Assembly: GCF_003984645.1 (NCBI RefSeq)
Contig: NZ_RWKI01000002.1
Location: 248,001-312,000, forward strand
Reading direction: 5' to 3'
DNA: 64,000 nucleotides
Source of the DNA: Variovorax sp. MHTC-1
Lineage (GTDB): Bacteria; Pseudomonadota; Gammaproteobacteria; Burkholderiales; Burkholderiaceae_C
Position numbers and translations under genes: made by a program
Notes under the pieces: generated by a model
Databases searched by the model: none
Told to the model about the DNA's origin: nothing
What the model saw: only the letters and a program-made list of their open reading frames with translations
In this document: piece by piece, positions 8,522-17,948 of the stretch
How positions within the stretch are numbered: the stretch's first letter is position 1
Layout: each line of letters begins with the position of its first letter

Positions 8522-9511
8522 TCATCGCAGGCTCCGCGCTCCTTCGACCTGCTCGCGCATCGACCGGCTCCGGCGCCAGGCCGCCGGCGGCGCGCCGTAC
8601 TCGCGCCGGAAGGCGCGGCTGAAGGCGGTGTCGGTCTGGTAGCCCACGTCCTCCGCGATGCTCGCCAGCGGGGCATTGCTGCGGCACAGCAGATTGGCGG
8701 CCAGGAGCATGCGCCACTGCGTCAGGTACTGCATCGGCGAGCTCCCCACCAGCTGCTGGAAGCGCTCGGCCAGCACCGACCTCGAACTGCCGGCCGTGCG
8801 GGCCAGTTCGTCCAGCGTCCAGGCATGGGCCGGGCTCTTGTGCAGCGCATTCAGCGCGGCGCCGACGATCCGGTCGCCCACCCCCGCCAGCCAGCCGGTG
8901 CGCCCCTCGCCCTGCTCGTTCATGTACAGGCGCAGGACTTCGATGAACAGCACCTCGGACAGCTTGGCCAGCACGCCGGCGCCGCCCGGCCGCGGCGAGC
9001 GCGCTTCGGCCAGCGCGTAGCGAACGGAGGCTTCCAGCCAGGTGCCGGCGTTCGATCCGCGCACATTGACGCGCACCAGCGCCGGCAGCCCGGCCAGCAG
9101 CATCCCCGCGAGGCGGGCATCGCAGGCGAGATAGCCGCACACCAGGCGCGTCGTCGCACCGCCGCCGCCATAGGCCAGCTGGCGCGGCCGGCGCGACAGC
9201 ACCTCGTCGAGCCGTCCGCCGGTGGCCGGCGGCAGCCCCGGCTGCGAAGTCATGCGATGGGCATCGCCCTGCGGAAAGATGATGGCGTCGCCCGCGATGA
9301 GATGCACCGGCGGCTCGCCCGCGAGCTCGACATAGCACTCGCCCTCGGTGATCAGGTGGAAGATCACCACGCGCTCGGCGCCGGGCTCCAGGATCGGCGC
9401 CACCGTATCGGCGCGCGGCGACTGGTAGCACCAGGGCGCGGTGAACCTGCCGTTGATGAAGATGGCACCGACCAGCCGCACGACGCGAAGGGTCTCGGAC
9501 AGCGCGTCCAT
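8522..9511 (-). CDS. AraC family regulator with N-terminal cupin domain
   Basis: This 329-residue regulator has an N-terminal cupin-6 type sensing domain (residues about 10-190, with VVIFHLITEGECYVELAG) and a C-terminal double HTH of the AraC class (residues about 220-315, including VLAERFQQLVGSSPMQYL and SIAEDVGYQTDTAFSRAFRR). Its start codon overlaps the stop of the upstream OsmC-family gene (shared TCA at 9511), so the two are translated as a pair. AraC/OsmC pairs are common in soil proteobacteria and probably respond to an electrophile or peroxide. The ligand cannot be read from the sequence. Confidence 0.88.
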   Translation of the reverse strand: MDALSETLRVVRLVGAIFINGRFTAPWCYQSPRADTVAPILEPGAERVVIFHLITEGECYVELAGEPPVHLIAGDAIIFPQGDAHRMTSQPGLPPATGGRLDEVLSRRPRQLAYGGGGATTRLVCGYLACDARLAGMLLAGLPALVRVNVRGSNAGTWLEASVRYALAEARSPRPGGAGVLAKLSEVLFIEVLRLYMNEQGEGRTGWLAGVGDRIVGAALNALHKSPAHAWTLDELARTAGSSRSVLAERFQQLVGSSPMQYLTQWRMLLAANLLCRSNAPLASIAEDVGYQTDTAFSRAFRREYGAPPAAWRRSRSMREQVEGARSLR

Positions 9512-10044
9512 CAGCTGTCACCCACCTCGATGCGCAGTGTCACCGGCACCGCGAGCTGGATCGCCGAGGACATCGGTGAACAGCGATGACTCTCCTCGAC
9601 CAGCGTTCGCAAGCGCTCCGGCGCCACGCCGGGCGCGGAGATCCGCACCCACAGCTGCATGTCCAGCGGCCCGGCGATCACCGGCGTGCCGTCGGCCTGC
9701 GCCACGTCCAGCATGCCGCGCGCATCCGAGTGGCTGTCGACCCGCACCTCGAGTTGCTCCAGTTCGATTCGCTCGGCGGCAGCGCCCATCGCGATGCGGG
9801 TAGCGACGCAGGATGCGAATCCGGCCCGCAGCAGCCAGCCCGGCGTGACCCGATCGCCGCCGCCGCCGAACTCGCCCGGCATGTCGGTCGCTACCTGGGT
9901 GCCGTTCGCGTGGCTTGCGACGACCGTCAAGCCGCCGGTCCAGCGCGCAACGGCCTGCGAGTCTTCGTGAAAGCCGGCCTCGGGCCGCCGTCGCAGCACC
10001 GCCTCCGCCCGCTGCAACGCCGCCGCAATGTGCTCTGCTGCCAT
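9511..10044 (-). CDS. OsmC/Ohr family protein
   Basis: The 177-residue protein matches OsmC-type thiol peroxidases: GGDRVTPGWLLRAGFASCVATRIAMGAA surrounds the second conserved cysteine (within FASC). The start at 10044 is chosen because GGAGG stands six bases upstream; longer in-frame starts exist but lack one. The N-terminal cysteine typical of true Ohr/OsmC enzymes is not obvious, because the first half (HEDSQAVARW) has no Cys. Peroxidase activity is therefore uncertain and a binding or divergent role is possible. It forms an operon with the AraC regulator that follows. Confidence 0.75.
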   Translation of the reverse strand: MAAEHIAAALQRAEAVLRRRPEAGFHEDSQAVARWTGGLTVVASHANGTQVATDMPGEFGGGGDRVTPGWLLRAGFASCVATRIAMGAAAERIELEQLEVRVDSHSDARGMLDVAQADGTPVIAGPLDMQLWVRISAPGVAPERLRTLVEESHRCSPMSSAIQLAVPVTLRIEVGDS

Positions 10045-10104
10045 GGCTGTCCTCCGCATCGACTTCGATGCAGGCCATTCTGGGCGCGTCGGCGCACGGC
10101 GCCA

Positions 10105-10118
10105 AGGGCCTAGGCCCT
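10105..10118. promoter_or_regulatory. 14-bp perfect palindrome in the divergent gap, possible operator
   Basis: AGGGCCTAGGCCCT is a perfect 14-bp palindrome between the divergently transcribed OsmC gene (start 10044) and methyltransferase gene (start 10298). It is placed where an operator would be expected. The remaining roughly 240 bp of this gap show no other clear signal apart from the AAGGAG site of the methyltransferase. Binding by the AraC regulator is not implied, since AraC sites are usually direct repeats. Confidence 0.3.
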
Positions 10119-10297
10119 GGAGATACGGACTATGCCGCTCGGCCGGATGAATGGGCAACCGGCCCGGACGCTCGGCATGCCCCGCGGCCACATGCGGACG
10201 ATCGGGCAGGCCGGGACGACGCGCAGGCAGGACGCCGCCGCGGCGCCGCGCGACAGTTCAGGCCTTCCCCCACATCAACCACAAGGAGACCAGCGCC

Positions 10298-11110
10298 ATG
10301 AATGCACCCGTCGATTTCAACGCCATCAAGAGCCGCCAGATGACCGCTTGGGCCAGCGGCGACTACGCCGTGATCGGCACCACGCTGCAGCTCGTCGGCG
10401 AGCAGTTGGCCGAGGCCTGCGACCTGCGCTGCGACGAGCGCGTGCTCGACGTCGCGGCCGGCAACGGCAATGCCACGCTGGCCGCAGCGCGCCGCGGCTG
10501 CCAGGTGACTTCGACCGACTACGTGGCCGCGCTGCTCGACCGCGGCGCCGAGCGCGCGCGCGCGGAACGCCTGAATGTGGAGTTCCAGACCGCCGACGCC
10601 GAGGCGCTGCCCTTCAAGGACGCCAGCTTCGACGCCGTGCTGTCGACCTTCGGCGTCATGTTCACGCCCGACCATGCGAAGGCGGCCTCCGAACTGGCGC
10701 GCGTGTGCCGCCCCGGCGGCCGAATCGGCCTCGCCAACTGGACGCCCGAGGGCTTCATCGGCCAGCTGTTCAAGGTGCTGGGGCGCCATCTGCCGCCGCC
10801 GGCGGGCGTGCAGCCGCCCTCGCTGTGGGGCACCGAGGCGCACCTGAAGGAACTCTTCGGCGAGCGCGCGGCATCGATCGCGACCACGCAGCGGCAATTC
10901 AACTTCCGCTACCGCTCGGCCGCGCATTTCATCGAGGTGTTCCGCACCTGGTACGGGCCGGTGCACAAGGCCTTCGCGGCCCTGCCGGCCGAGGGTTCCG
11001 CCGCGCTGGAACGCGATCTGACGGAGCTGCTGGACCGCAGCAACCGCGCCGGCCCGGCATCGCTGGTCGTGCCCAGCGACTACCTCGAAATCGTGGTCAC
11101 GCGGCGTTGA
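10298..11110 (+). CDS. Class I SAM-dependent methyltransferase
   Basis: This 270-residue protein has a Rossmann SAM-binding fold: motif I VLDVAAGNGNATLAAA (residues about 48-63), an acidic post-motif (STDYVAALLDRGAERA), motif II/III around FDAVLSTFGVMFTPDH, and a post-domain containing LARVCRPGGRIGLANW. It matches the Methyltransf_11/UbiE-like group. The start ATG follows AAGGAGACCAGCGCC. The substrate is unknown; neighbours on both sides are not biosynthetic. The stop codon abuts an inverted-repeat element at 11110. Confidence 0.85.
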   Translation: MNAPVDFNAIKSRQMTAWASGDYAVIGTTLQLVGEQLAEACDLRCDERVLDVAAGNGNATLAAARRGCQVTSTDYVAALLDRGAERARAERLNVEFQTADAEALPFKDASFDAVLSTFGVMFTPDHAKAASELARVCRPGGRIGLANWTPEGFIGQLFKVLGRHLPPPAGVQPPSLWGTEAHLKELFGERAASIATTQRQFNFRYRSAAHFIEVFRTWYGPVHKAFAALPAEGSAALERDLTELLDRSNRAGPASLVVPSDYLEIVVTRR

Positions 11111-11377
11111 GGGCCTGTCGTTCAATGAATCACCCCCGCGTGAGGCCCCACAGAGGGCCCAATCTAGGCGCCAAGCGGAACTGGGTTGCACACCCAGTGA
11201 GCATTGGCAACGACGAGTGGGCCCTCAGTGGGGCCTCACCCGAAGGGCCGGGGCGGCAAGCGGCGCATGGCGTCGTTGCGGTCCTTGCCCGGGGGATTAC
11301 CCCGGGCTGCGGCCCGCGCCTAGCCCTGCACCCCTTGCCACCCCGGCGCGGGGGTGTTTCATTGGATGACAGGCCCT
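11110..11377. mobile_element. 268-bp MITE-like element with terminal and nested inverted repeats
   Basis: The ends are imperfect inverted repeats of about 20 bp: left 11110-11129 (begins AGGGCCTGTC) and right 11358-11377 (ends GACAGGCCCT), with two mismatches by eye. Inside is a second 22-bp inverted repeat, near perfect, with arms 11140-11161 and 11218-11239, enclosing a small hairpin (ACTGGGT/ACCCAGT). A further hairpin (CCCGGGG/CCCCGGG) lies around 11290-11306. No ORF fits a transposase. It fills the whole gap between two methyltransferase genes. The tip GGGCCTGT and the length match a second element at 21427-21693. No target-site duplication is evident. Confidence 0.6.
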
Positions 11378-11381
11378 AACC

Positions 11382-12212
11382 ATGGACGCCAGGCTGCAGC
11401 GGCGTGTCCAGCGCTACGGCTGGGACCTGGCGGCCGAGGGCTACGAAGCGCTGTGGCAGGCGCAGCTCGCCGATGCGCGCGCCGGGCTGTTGGCGGTGGC
11501 GGTGCCGGCATCGGGCGAGCGCGTGCTCGACGTCGCATGCGGCACCGGGCTGGTCGCCTTCGAGGCGGCATACGCGGTCGGTCCGGCCGGCACCGTGCTC
11601 GGCGTCGACCTGTCCGGGCAGATGGTGGAGGCCGCCCGGCTCCGGGCCTCGAAGAAGGCGCTGGCCAGCGTGCGCTTCGCGCGCATGGATGCCGAAAACC
11701 TGGCGCTGCCGGACGCGAGCTTCGACCTTGCGCTGTGCGCGCTCGGCCTGATGTACGTGCCCGATCCCGAACGGGCCGTACGCGAGATGCGGCGCGTTCT
11801 GCGGCCGGGCGGGCGCATGGTTCTCGCCGTGTGGGGCGAGCGATCGCGCTGCGGCTGGGCGGACGTCTTCCCGATCGTCGACGCCGAGGTCGCCAGCGAG
11901 GTCTGCCCGCTGTTCTTCCGGCTCGGGCAGCGCGACACGCTGGCACGCCTGTGCGCCGGCGCCGGCTTCGAGGCCGTCGAAGAACGCCGCATCGCGACGA
12001 CGCTGCGCTATGCCGACGGCAACGAAGCCTGCAACGCGGCCTTCGTCGGCGGACCCGTGGCGCTGGCCTGGTCGCGCTTCGGCGCCGAGGTTCGCACGCG
12101 GGTCCGCGCGCGCTATCTCGAGGCCATCGATGCGTGGCGGCAGGGCCCGGGCTACCGGGTGCCGGGGGAGTTCGTGGTGGTCGGCGCCGTCGCGCCGGAG
12201 CGAGGGCTGTAG
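11382..12212 (+). CDS. Class I SAM-dependent methyltransferase (UbiE-like)
   Basis: The 276-residue protein has SAM motif I RVLDVACGTGLVAFEAA (residues about 43-59), motif II GVDLSGQMVEAARLRA and motif III FDLALCALGLMYVPDPERAV, followed by REMRRVLRPGGRMVLAVWGE. The family methylates small molecules or quinones; no substrate is evident. The ATG lies four bases after the inverted-repeat element, so its ribosome binding site, if any, lies within the element and no good AGGAGG sequence is seen. It is not closely similar to the methyltransferase upstream apart from the shared fold. Confidence 0.82.
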   Translation: MDARLQRRVQRYGWDLAAEGYEALWQAQLADARAGLLAVAVPASGERVLDVACGTGLVAFEAAYAVGPAGTVLGVDLSGQMVEAARLRASKKALASVRFARMDAENLALPDASFDLALCALGLMYVPDPERAVREMRRVLRPGGRMVLAVWGERSRCGWADVFPIVDAEVASEVCPLFFRLGQRDTLARLCAGAGFEAVEERRIATTLRYADGNEACNAAFVGGPVALAWSRFGAEVRTRVRARYLEAIDAWRQGPGYRVPGEFVVVGAVAPERGL

Positions 12213-12442
12213 CCGGGCGCCGTGCGCCGTGCATTCGCCGCCGATGCCGGCGCGGCAAACGGGTTGAAGATGGCGCCGCCGAGGCTCTCCGGCGGGGCTG
12301 GCGCTGCCGCCGGCGCGACGGCCGCGCCTGGCCTGACGGCCGCCGGCGAGCCCGGCAGGCCGCCTTCGGCATGCGCCGGCTGCGCGAGCGCCGCGGCCGC
12401 GGCAAGCGCACCCAGCCTCCGCGCGAGGCGCCGCTTAGTCAT
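12152..12442 (-). CDS. Possible small exported Ala/Pro-rich protein
   Basis: A 96-codon frame starts inside the last codons of the glycerophosphodiesterase gene (eight-base overlap ending ATGACTAA). It encodes a good Sec signal peptide ([23 protein letters not shown], cleavage after AHA around residue 25). The rest is low-complexity Ala/Pro with a [11 protein letters not shown] patch. The last 61 bp overlap the convergent methyltransferase gene. Coupled translation and the signal peptide support a real gene; low complexity and the overlap argue against it. No family is recognised. Confidence 0.4.
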   Translation of the reverse strand: MTKRRLARRLGALAAAAALAQPAHAEGGLPGSPAAVRPGAAVAPAAAPAPPESLGGAIFNPFAAPASAANARRTAPGYSPRSGATAPTTTNSPGTR

Positions 12443-13679
12443 TGTTTCTTTCGCACCGGCGTGCGTTGACCAGGCATGCGGCGTAGTCCGGATCGTGCTT
12501 GAGCAGGAACATCGCGCGCGCAGCGACGGCGGTGTCGGCGAAGTCGCTGAACAAGCCGTCGACGCCGGCCTCGTAAAACGCGAGGTACTCGTTGACCGGG
12601 TTGCCGCCGAAGCTGCCGGTCAGCCGCTTCTGCTCGTTGCGGAAGGTGTACGGATGGACCAGCAGGCCCAGCCGGTGCGCATTGGCGATCACGTCGGTGG
12701 GCGGCAGCAGCACGCGGTCGCGGTCGTCGACCGCGCCGTCGCCAGTCACGTCGGCGCAGGCGCCGTTCTGCACCGACTTGCAGGCGCTCGAGATCAGGTA
12801 GGGCTTCCAGGGGCCGATGCCGTCGGCGTAACCCTTCACCTCCTGCAGGCCGCGCGGCGTCACCAGGTCGCTGAACAGGCCGTCGCGGTTCGACACCACC
12901 CAGTCGTAGGGCTTGTCGTAGGGCTTGCTGAAGTCGAGCGAGCCGTCGGGCTTGACGTCGTTGGCATCGACCAGCTGGATCAGCCGCACGCTGGTCTTGC
13001 TGCGCAGGTAGCGCAGGTTGGCGGTCTCGAAGGACTGGATGAAGACCGGGGCGTTGCGATGGTTCCAGCCGGCCGCGCTCAGCACGCCCAGCAGCCGGTC
13101 TTCCAGCGGCAGGCCGATGCCCTGGTGGTAGGTCGGGTGCTTGGTTTCCGGATAGATGCCGATGCGGCGGCCTTCCTCGCGCGACTTGCGCTTGGCCAGT
13201 TCGATCACCTCCATCAGCGTCGGGATCTGGAACTTGCCGTTGAAGCTCTGGTCGCGCTCGGGAAAGGACTGCACCGCGCGCAGCTGCTTGATCTCGGCCA
13301 GGGTGAAGTCGCTGGCGAAAAAGCCTTCGGTCGCGACGCCGTCGACCATGACGGTCTTGCGGCGGCTGGCGAACTGCGGCAGGTCCTTGACGTTGGTCGT
13401 GTCGATCAGGTTGGGCTCGTGGCGCGCGATCAGCTGGCCGTCCTTGGTGGCGACCAGGTCCGGTTCGATGTAGTCGGCGCCGAGTGCGATGCCGAGGGCA
13501 TAGGCTTCCAGCGTGTGCTCGGGCAAATAGCCGTTGGCGCCGCCGCGGTGTCCGATCACCAGCGGCGCGTTATCGGCGCGCCGGCGTGCTTTTTCCTCGT
13601 GCGCGGCGGCCGGCGCGACGGCAGTGAACAGCATGCCCATGCCAAGCAGGGCGACGCAGACTCTCTTCAGACGGTTCAT
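12435..13679 (-). CDS. Periplasmic glycerophosphodiester phosphodiesterase
   Basis: The 414-residue exported enzyme hydrolyses glycerophosphodiesters to glycerol-3-phosphate and an alcohol. The signal peptide is about residues 1-26 ([20 protein letters not shown]). The GDPD domain begins with [20 protein letters not shown] (catalytic His and Arg), then [14 protein letters not shown] (metal-binding Glu and Asp) and LIARHEPNL (second His). An insertion with [14 protein letters not shown] looks like a calcium loop, common in GlpQ-type enzymes. The start ATG at 13679 follows GAGGAGAG. An upstream in-frame ATG adds ten residues before a basic n-region and is less likely. It appears monocistronic except for the overlapping small frame downstream. 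Confidence 0.9.
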   Translation of the reverse strand: MNRLKRVCVALLGMGMLFTAVAPAAAHEEKARRRADNAPLVIGHRGGANGYLPEHTLEAYALGIALGADYIEPDLVATKDGQLIARHEPNLIDTTNVKDLPQFASRRKTVMVDGVATEGFFASDFTLAEIKQLRAVQSFPERDQSFNGKFQIPTLMEVIELAKRKSREEGRRIGIYPETKHPTYHQGIGLPLEDRLLGVLSAAGWNHRNAPVFIQSFETANLRYLRSKTSVRLIQLVDANDVKPDGSLDFSKPYDKPYDWVVSNRDGLFSDLVTPRGLQEVKGYADGIGPWKPYLISSACKSVQNGACADVTGDGAVDDRDRVLLPPTDVIANAHRLGLLVHPYTFRNEQKRLTGSFGGNPVNEYLAFYEAGVDGLFSDFADTAVAARAMFLLKHDPDYAACLVNARRCERNND

Positions 13680-13813
13680 GGACTCTCCTCGTTGATGCGG
13701 CGTCGACACTATGCGCCCTCCGTGACAGCCGAGTGAACCAGATCAGCGCGAGATGGGCGTCGCGATACGGCAGAGGTCTTGCGATGCTGGCCGCGTCCGG
13801 CACGTCGCCGTGC

Positions 13814-15004
13814 TCATTCGGTGTTCTCCAGGATTCGGCCCGCGCGGATGACGGTGCGCCGCCGTCCGTGCGGGTCCAGCAGTTCGTATTCATCGGTCGC
13901 GGCCAGCAGCACCAGGTCCGCAGGGCAGCCCGAGGCGATGCGGCCGTCCCAGCCCAGGCCCAGCGCCGCTGCCGGGCTGACGGTGATCGCATCGAGCCAA
14001 TCGGAAGCCGGCGCCAGGTGCGCCATCTGCACGCCGAGGCCGAAGGTTTCCAGCAGGTCGTAGCCGCCGTAGGGATAGAAGGCGTCCTGCACGTTGTCGG
14101 TGGCCAGGCTCGCGCGCAGGCCGAGCGCCGCCGCCTCGCGGATGCGCGTGATGCCGCGCGGCACCGGTGTGCGGTCCCAGCCGCCCTGCAGGTAGAGGTT
14201 GGTGGTGGGCAGCGCCACCAGATGCAGGCCGGCCTTCGCGCACAGGCCGAGCGTGTCCCTGGCGGCCGCGTCTTCCTGCACCGACAGCGAGCAGGCGTGG
14301 CCGCAAAGCACGCGGCCGTGCAGCCCGCGCGCGATTACGAGCTGGGCGATGGTGCGCAGGCCCGTCGCTTCCGGATCGAGCCCTTCGTCGACATGGAAAT
14401 CGAGCGCGAGCTGGTGGTCCTGCGCGAGGTCGAGCACGCGCCCCAGCTTCGACACAATGCCCTCGTTGCGATAGACGAAAGCGCCGAGCACGCCGCCCGC
14501 GCGCTGCACGGCGCGGGCGATGCGCTCGCCGGCTTCGCGATCGGCGAACACATCGAGCGGCACCAGCGCGACGAACTGCAGCTCGACGCGGCCGTGCCAC
14601 TGCGAGCGCAGCTCCTCGAAGACCGCGAGCGAGGCCGGCGCTTCGGCGCTGTTCCAGTCCAAGTGCGTGCGCAAGGCGCGCGTGCCGGCACGCCAGGCTT
14701 CCTGCAGTGCGCGTTCCATGCGGGCGCGCAGCGCGTCGGCAGTCCAGTGCGCGCGATGCGCGGCCATGCGCGCGATGGCCGCGAACAGGTTGCCCTCGGC
14801 GGCGCCCACTTCGCGCACGGTGTAGTTCTTGTCGATGTGCGCGTGCGCATCGACCATGGAGCTGAGCAGGGTGCCGCGCGCCGGCTGAGCGCTCGCTTCG
14901 ATGGCCGCGACCTGCGCGCCGGCCAGCGTGACGTCGAAGACCTCCGTATCGCGCGCCGCGAAGCCCCGCAGGCGCGGCGGGATGCGTACGGCTTCGATCC
15001 TCAT
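13814..15004 (-). CDS. Cytosine-deaminase-like metal-dependent amidohydrolase
   Basis: This 396-residue amidohydrolase carries the metal ligands of the cytosine deaminase group: [12 protein letters not shown] (HxH, about residue 50), LDFHVDEG (His plus catalytic Glu), LCGHACSL (His) and [10 protein letters not shown] (Asp). These enzymes deaminate cytosine or hydrolyse related heterocycles. Its ATG overlaps the stop of the otnI-type gene by four bases, so it is the last gene of the tetronate operon. That context suggests a substrate that feeds a four-carbon sugar acid or hydroxypyruvate pathway rather than pyrimidine salvage. This is inference; no pyrimidine genes are nearby. Confidence 0.8.
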   Translation of the reverse strand: MRIEAVRIPPRLRGFAARDTEVFDVTLAGAQVAAIEASAQPARGTLLSSMVDAHAHIDKNYTVREVGAAEGNLFAAIARMAAHRAHWTADALRARMERALQEAWRAGTRALRTHLDWNSAEAPASLAVFEELRSQWHGRVELQFVALVPLDVFADREAGERIARAVQRAGGVLGAFVYRNEGIVSKLGRVLDLAQDHQLALDFHVDEGLDPEATGLRTIAQLVIARGLHGRVLCGHACSLSVQEDAAARDTLGLCAKAGLHLVALPTTNLYLQGGWDRTPVPRGITRIREAAALGLRASLATDNVQDAFYPYGGYDLLETFGLGVQMAHLAPASDWLDAITVSPAAALGLGWDGRIASGCPADLVLLAATDEYELLDPHGRRRTVIRAGRILENTE

Positions 15005-15825
15005 GCGGTCTGTGTGTGCGGCAGCGCCCGAAGCCAGCCGAAGCCGTCCGATGTGCCGCTCGCCACGGCACCGCGCCGCGGCCGGTATTCGCAGCCGACC
15101 CAGCCTTCCCAACCGCACTGGGCCGATACCTCGTCGATCACGTCGAAGAGATAGGGATGGTTGAGCTCGCCGATGTCGGGCTCGTGCCGCTCGGGGACGC
15201 CCGCGATCTGGAAATGACCGACGCGGCCGGAGGGCAGGTACTTGCGGATCTTCATCGCCACATCGCCCTCGACGATCTGGCAGTGGTAGAGGTCCATCTG
15301 CACCTTGAGGTTGGGCGCGGCAACCATCTCGACGATCTCGTGCGCGTGGTCCTGCCGGTTCAAAAAGAAGCGCGGGATGTCGCGCGTGTTGATCGGCTCG
15401 ATCAGGAGATCGCGCCCGGCCTTGGCCGCCTCGGCCGCGGCCCAGCGCAGGTTCTCGGCATACACCGGCTGCACGGCCTCGCGCTCCGTGCCCTCGGGCA
15501 CCAGGCCGGCCATCACGTGCACGCGCGGGCAAGCGAGCGCGTCGGCATAGTCCAGCGCCTTCAGGACGCCCTCGCGGAACTCGGCCTCGCGCCCCGGCAG
15601 GCAGGCCAGCCCGCGCTCGCCGCGATCCCAGTCGCCGGGCGGGCCGTTGAACAGCACCTGCTGCAAGCCGTTGGCCGACAAGCGCGCCGCCAGCTCGCGG
15701 CGTTCGTAGGGGTAGGGGAAGAGATATTCGACGGCACGAAAGCCATCCTTGGCGGCGGCTTCGAAGCGATCGAGGAAATCGAGCTCCGGATAGAGCATCG
15801 AGAGGTTGGCGGCGAATCGGGGCAT
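15001..15825 (-). CDS. otnI: 2-oxo-tetronate isomerase / hydroxypyruvate isomerase family
   Basis: The 274-residue TIM-barrel protein belongs to the Hyi/OtnI group of the xylose isomerase-like superfamily. Visible motifs are [29 protein letters not shown] (metal-binding Glu), [14 protein letters not shown] and [18 protein letters not shown], all conserved in Hyi and OtnI. Neighbouring otnK, otnC and ltnD favour the 2-oxo-tetronate isomerase role, which converts 2-oxo- to 3-oxo-tetronate in four-carbon acid sugar catabolism. Hydroxypyruvate isomerase cannot be excluded. It is separated from otnC by a 97-bp gap holding a palindromic repeat. Confidence 0.82.
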   Translation of the reverse strand: MPRFAANLSMLYPELDFLDRFEAAAKDGFRAVEYLFPYPYERRELAARLSANGLQQVLFNGPPGDWDRGERGLACLPGREAEFREGVLKALDYADALACPRVHVMAGLVPEGTEREAVQPVYAENLRWAAAEAAKAGRDLLIEPINTRDIPRFFLNRQDHAHEIVEMVAAPNLKVQMDLYHCQIVEGDVAMKIRKYLPSGRVGHFQIAGVPERHEPDIGELNHPYLFDVIDEVSAQCGWEGWVGCEYRPRRGAVASGTSDGFGWLRALPHTQTA

Positions 15826-15860
15826 GAGTCAGGCCTCCTGCAGGGCCGTCCCAAGGGAGG

Positions 15861-15916
15861 CCTCGGCCCCCTCGGGGGGCAGCGAATACACGTAGTGATG
15901 AGCGTGGGGGCGTTTC
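15861..15916 (-). repeat. Type A intercistronic hairpin repeat, copy 1
   Basis: Read on the minus strand, a CCCCCACGCTC block is followed by a CACTACGTG core and GCTGCCCCCCGAGGGGGC, a strong GC hairpin. It fills the gap between the otnC stop and the otnI start. An ATG just upstream of the block opens a 29-codon frame that ends at 15839-15837 (otnI starts at 15825). Related copies are at 16631-16678 and 43563-43653, and one in opposite orientation relative to the gene is at 41197-41283. Confidence 0.7.
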
Positions 15917-15922
15917 ATTCTC

Positions 15923-16597
15923 TTACCAGCGGGCGCCGAAGCTCCGGCGCAGTTCATCGATCTGGGCCGCGCCCAGGGCCTGCGGTCGGCGCTCCGCCGT
16001 CGGGCCGCTCCATAACCAGAGTTTCGCGGTCTCCTCGAGTTCCTCGAGCACGGCCATGGCGGCGGCGGGCGTTTCGTGCCACACGTTCGGACCCAGGCGC
16101 TCGAGCATCGCGGCGCGGATCGGCGTGCCCTGCGCGCCGTAGCGCTCGATGGCCTGTGCCACCAGCTCGGCCGCTTCCGGCGCGCCCGGGCGCTGGTACG
16201 GAATCACCGGCACATGGCCGACCTTCATCACGAAATAGGGCGTGAGCGCCGGCAGCAGTTCCTCGCCCGGCTCGCGCAGCGAGAGCGCGACGCAATGCGT
16301 GGAATGGGTGTGGATCACGCAGCGCGTGCCGGCGTCGAAACGCGTCGCCGCGCCGTAGATGCGCGCATGCAGCGCGATAGTCTTGCTGGCGCGATCGCCG
16401 GCCGTCTGGTTCAGCTCGGCATCGAGCCGCGCGAGCTTCGCCGGATCGAGAAAGCCGAGGCAGGCGTCGGTCGGCGTGATCAGGAAGCCGTCGTCGAGCC
16501 GCACGCTGATGTTGCCGGCGGTGGCATGCACATAGCCGCGCTCGAACAGGCTGCGGCCGATGCGGCAGATCTCTTCACGCGATTGGCTTTCGGTCAT
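15923..16597 (-). CDS. otnC: 3-oxo-tetronate 4-phosphate decarboxylase (class II aldolase family)
   Basis: This 224-residue class II aldolase/adducin-family enzyme has the zinc-ligand signature VIHTHSTHCVALS and the N-terminal GNISVRLDDGFLITPT substrate loop. In the tetronate pathway OtnC decarboxylates 3-oxo-tetronate 4-phosphate to dihydroxyacetone phosphate. The assignment rests on its place between otnK and otnI; sequence alone would also fit L-fuculose-phosphate aldolase relatives. The second metal His expected near residue 155 lies in the region around NVWHETPAAA. It lies within a same-strand operon, flanked on both sides by type A repeats. Confidence 0.85.
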   Translation of the reverse strand: MTESQSREEICRIGRSLFERGYVHATAGNISVRLDDGFLITPTDACLGFLDPAKLARLDAELNQTAGDRASKTIALHARIYGAATRFDAGTRCVIHTHSTHCVALSLREPGEELLPALTPYFVMKVGHVPVIPYQRPGAPEAAELVAQAIERYGAQGTPIRAAMLERLGPNVWHETPAAAMAVLEELEETAKLWLWSGPTAERRPQALGAAQIDELRRSFGARW

Positions 16598-16630
16598 CAG
16601 CGGCCGCCCGGCCGCCCGAAGGCCGCTGAG

Positions 16631-16678
16631 CGCCCCCTCGGGGGGCAGAGATTCACGAAGTGATGAGCGTGGCTAGTC
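16631..16678 (-). repeat. Type A intercistronic hairpin repeat, copy 2
   Basis: The minus-strand reading shows GCCACGCTC, CACTTCGTG, then a TGCCCCCCGAGGGGGC hairpin, directly after the otnK stop codon and before otnC. The conserved core CACTTCGTG and the orientation match copies 1 and 3. It follows the stop codon within two bases. Confidence 0.7.
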
Positions 16679-16679
16679 A

Positions 16680-17948
16680 TCATCGGGGGACTGTAAAGGC
16701 TTTGGTGAAGAAGTCGTCAGTGCCGAAGTTGCCCGACTTGAGCGCGATATGCAGGCCGACGCCCTCGGCCGCATCGGACATCGCATGGCACCACGGCACG
16801 CCGGGATCGATCTGCGGGCCGATCTGCATCTGCTCGATGCCCAGCGCCTGCACGCAGGCACCCGAGGTCTCGCCGCCGGCCACCACCAGTTGCCGCACGC
16901 CGAGGCCGACCAGCCCGCGCGCGATCGCGGCGATGGTGCGTTCCACCATCGCGCCGGCTTCCTCGATGCCGAGCCGGCCCTGCACCGATTTCACGGCGCC
17001 CGGCTCGGCCGTCGAATAGACCAGCACCGGGCCGGATTCGACGAGCGGCGCAGCCCAGTCCAGCGCCTCGCTCGCCACGTCGACGCCTGCCGCGATGCGC
17101 AAGGGATCGATCGCCAGCGCCGGCCGTCCCGATGCGACGAAGTGCTGAACCTGCCGGTTGGTGGCAAGCGAGCAGCTGCCCGACACCACGGCCCTGAGCC
17201 CCGAAGCCGCAGGCAGCGCGCTCGCTGCAAATGACGGCGCGATGCCGAAGTTGGCCGGAAGCCCGATCGCGACGCCCGAGCCGGCCGTGACCAGCGGCAT
17301 CTGCGCCAGCGCCGGGCCGAGGCGCAGCAGGTCGTCGTTCGAGACCGCATCGACGATCGCGATGCCCACGCCCTCGGCGCGCAGTTGCGCGATGCGCTCG
17401 CCGATCGCGTCCGGTCCCTGCGCGACGGCCACATGATCGATCAGCCCCACCTTGCGCCGCGTCTGCGCCTGCAGCACGCGCACGAGGTTGGCATCGGTCA
17501 TCGGCGTGAGCGGATGGTTCTGCATGCCGCTCTCGTTGAGCAGCACATCGCCGGCGAACAGGTAGCCCTTGAAGACGGTGCGCTTGTTGTCGGGGAAGGC
17601 CGGCGTGGCGATGGTGAAATCGGTGCCCAGCGCGTCCATCAGCGCCTCGGTCACCGGCCCGATGTTGCCCTCGGGCGTGCTGTCGAAGGTGGAGCAGTAC
17701 TTGAAGTAGATCTGCCGCGCGCCCTGCGACTGCAGCCAGCGCAGCGCTGCCAGCGATTGCGCCACCGCATCGGCCGGCGCGATGGTGCGCGACTTGAGCG
17801 CCACCACCACCGCATCGACTTCGGCGGCCAGCGGCTCTGCCGGCACGCCGATGGTCTGCACCACGCGCATGCCGGCGCGCACCAGGTTGTTGGCGAGATC
17901 GGTCGCGCCGGTGAAATCGTCGGCGATGCAGCCGAGCAGGACGGTCAT
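16680..17948 (-). CDS. otnK: 3-oxo-tetronate kinase (DUF1537 family)
   Basis: The product is a 422-residue kinase of the four-carbon acid sugar kinase family. The N-terminal signature CIADDFTGATDLANNLVRAG and the mid-region KYCSTFDSTPEGNIGPV are conserved. The C-terminal nucleotide-binding half includes VSGSCSLATNRQV and LVVAGGETSGACVQALG. It phosphorylates 3-oxo-tetronate to the 4-phosphate using ATP. The start ATG overlaps the ltnD stop (ATGA, 17948-17945), so the two are coupled. A longer open frame upstream is only the read-through of an overlapping frame in ltnD. Confidence 0.9.
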   Translation of the reverse strand: MTVLLGCIADDFTGATDLANNLVRAGMRVVQTIGVPAEPLAAEVDAVVVALKSRTIAPADAVAQSLAALRWLQSQGARQIYFKYCSTFDSTPEGNIGPVTEALMDALGTDFTIATPAFPDNKRTVFKGYLFAGDVLLNESGMQNHPLTPMTDANLVRVLQAQTRRKVGLIDHVAVAQGPDAIGERIAQLRAEGVGIAIVDAVSNDDLLRLGPALAQMPLVTAGSGVAIGLPANFGIAPSFAASALPAASGLRAVVSGSCSLATNRQVQHFVASGRPALAIDPLRIAAGVDVASEALDWAAPLVESGPVLVYSTAEPGAVKSVQGRLGIEEAGAMVERTIAAIARGLVGLGVRQLVVAGGETSGACVQALGIEQMQIGPQIDPGVPWCHAMSDAAEGVGLHIALKSGNFGTDDFFTKAFTVPR

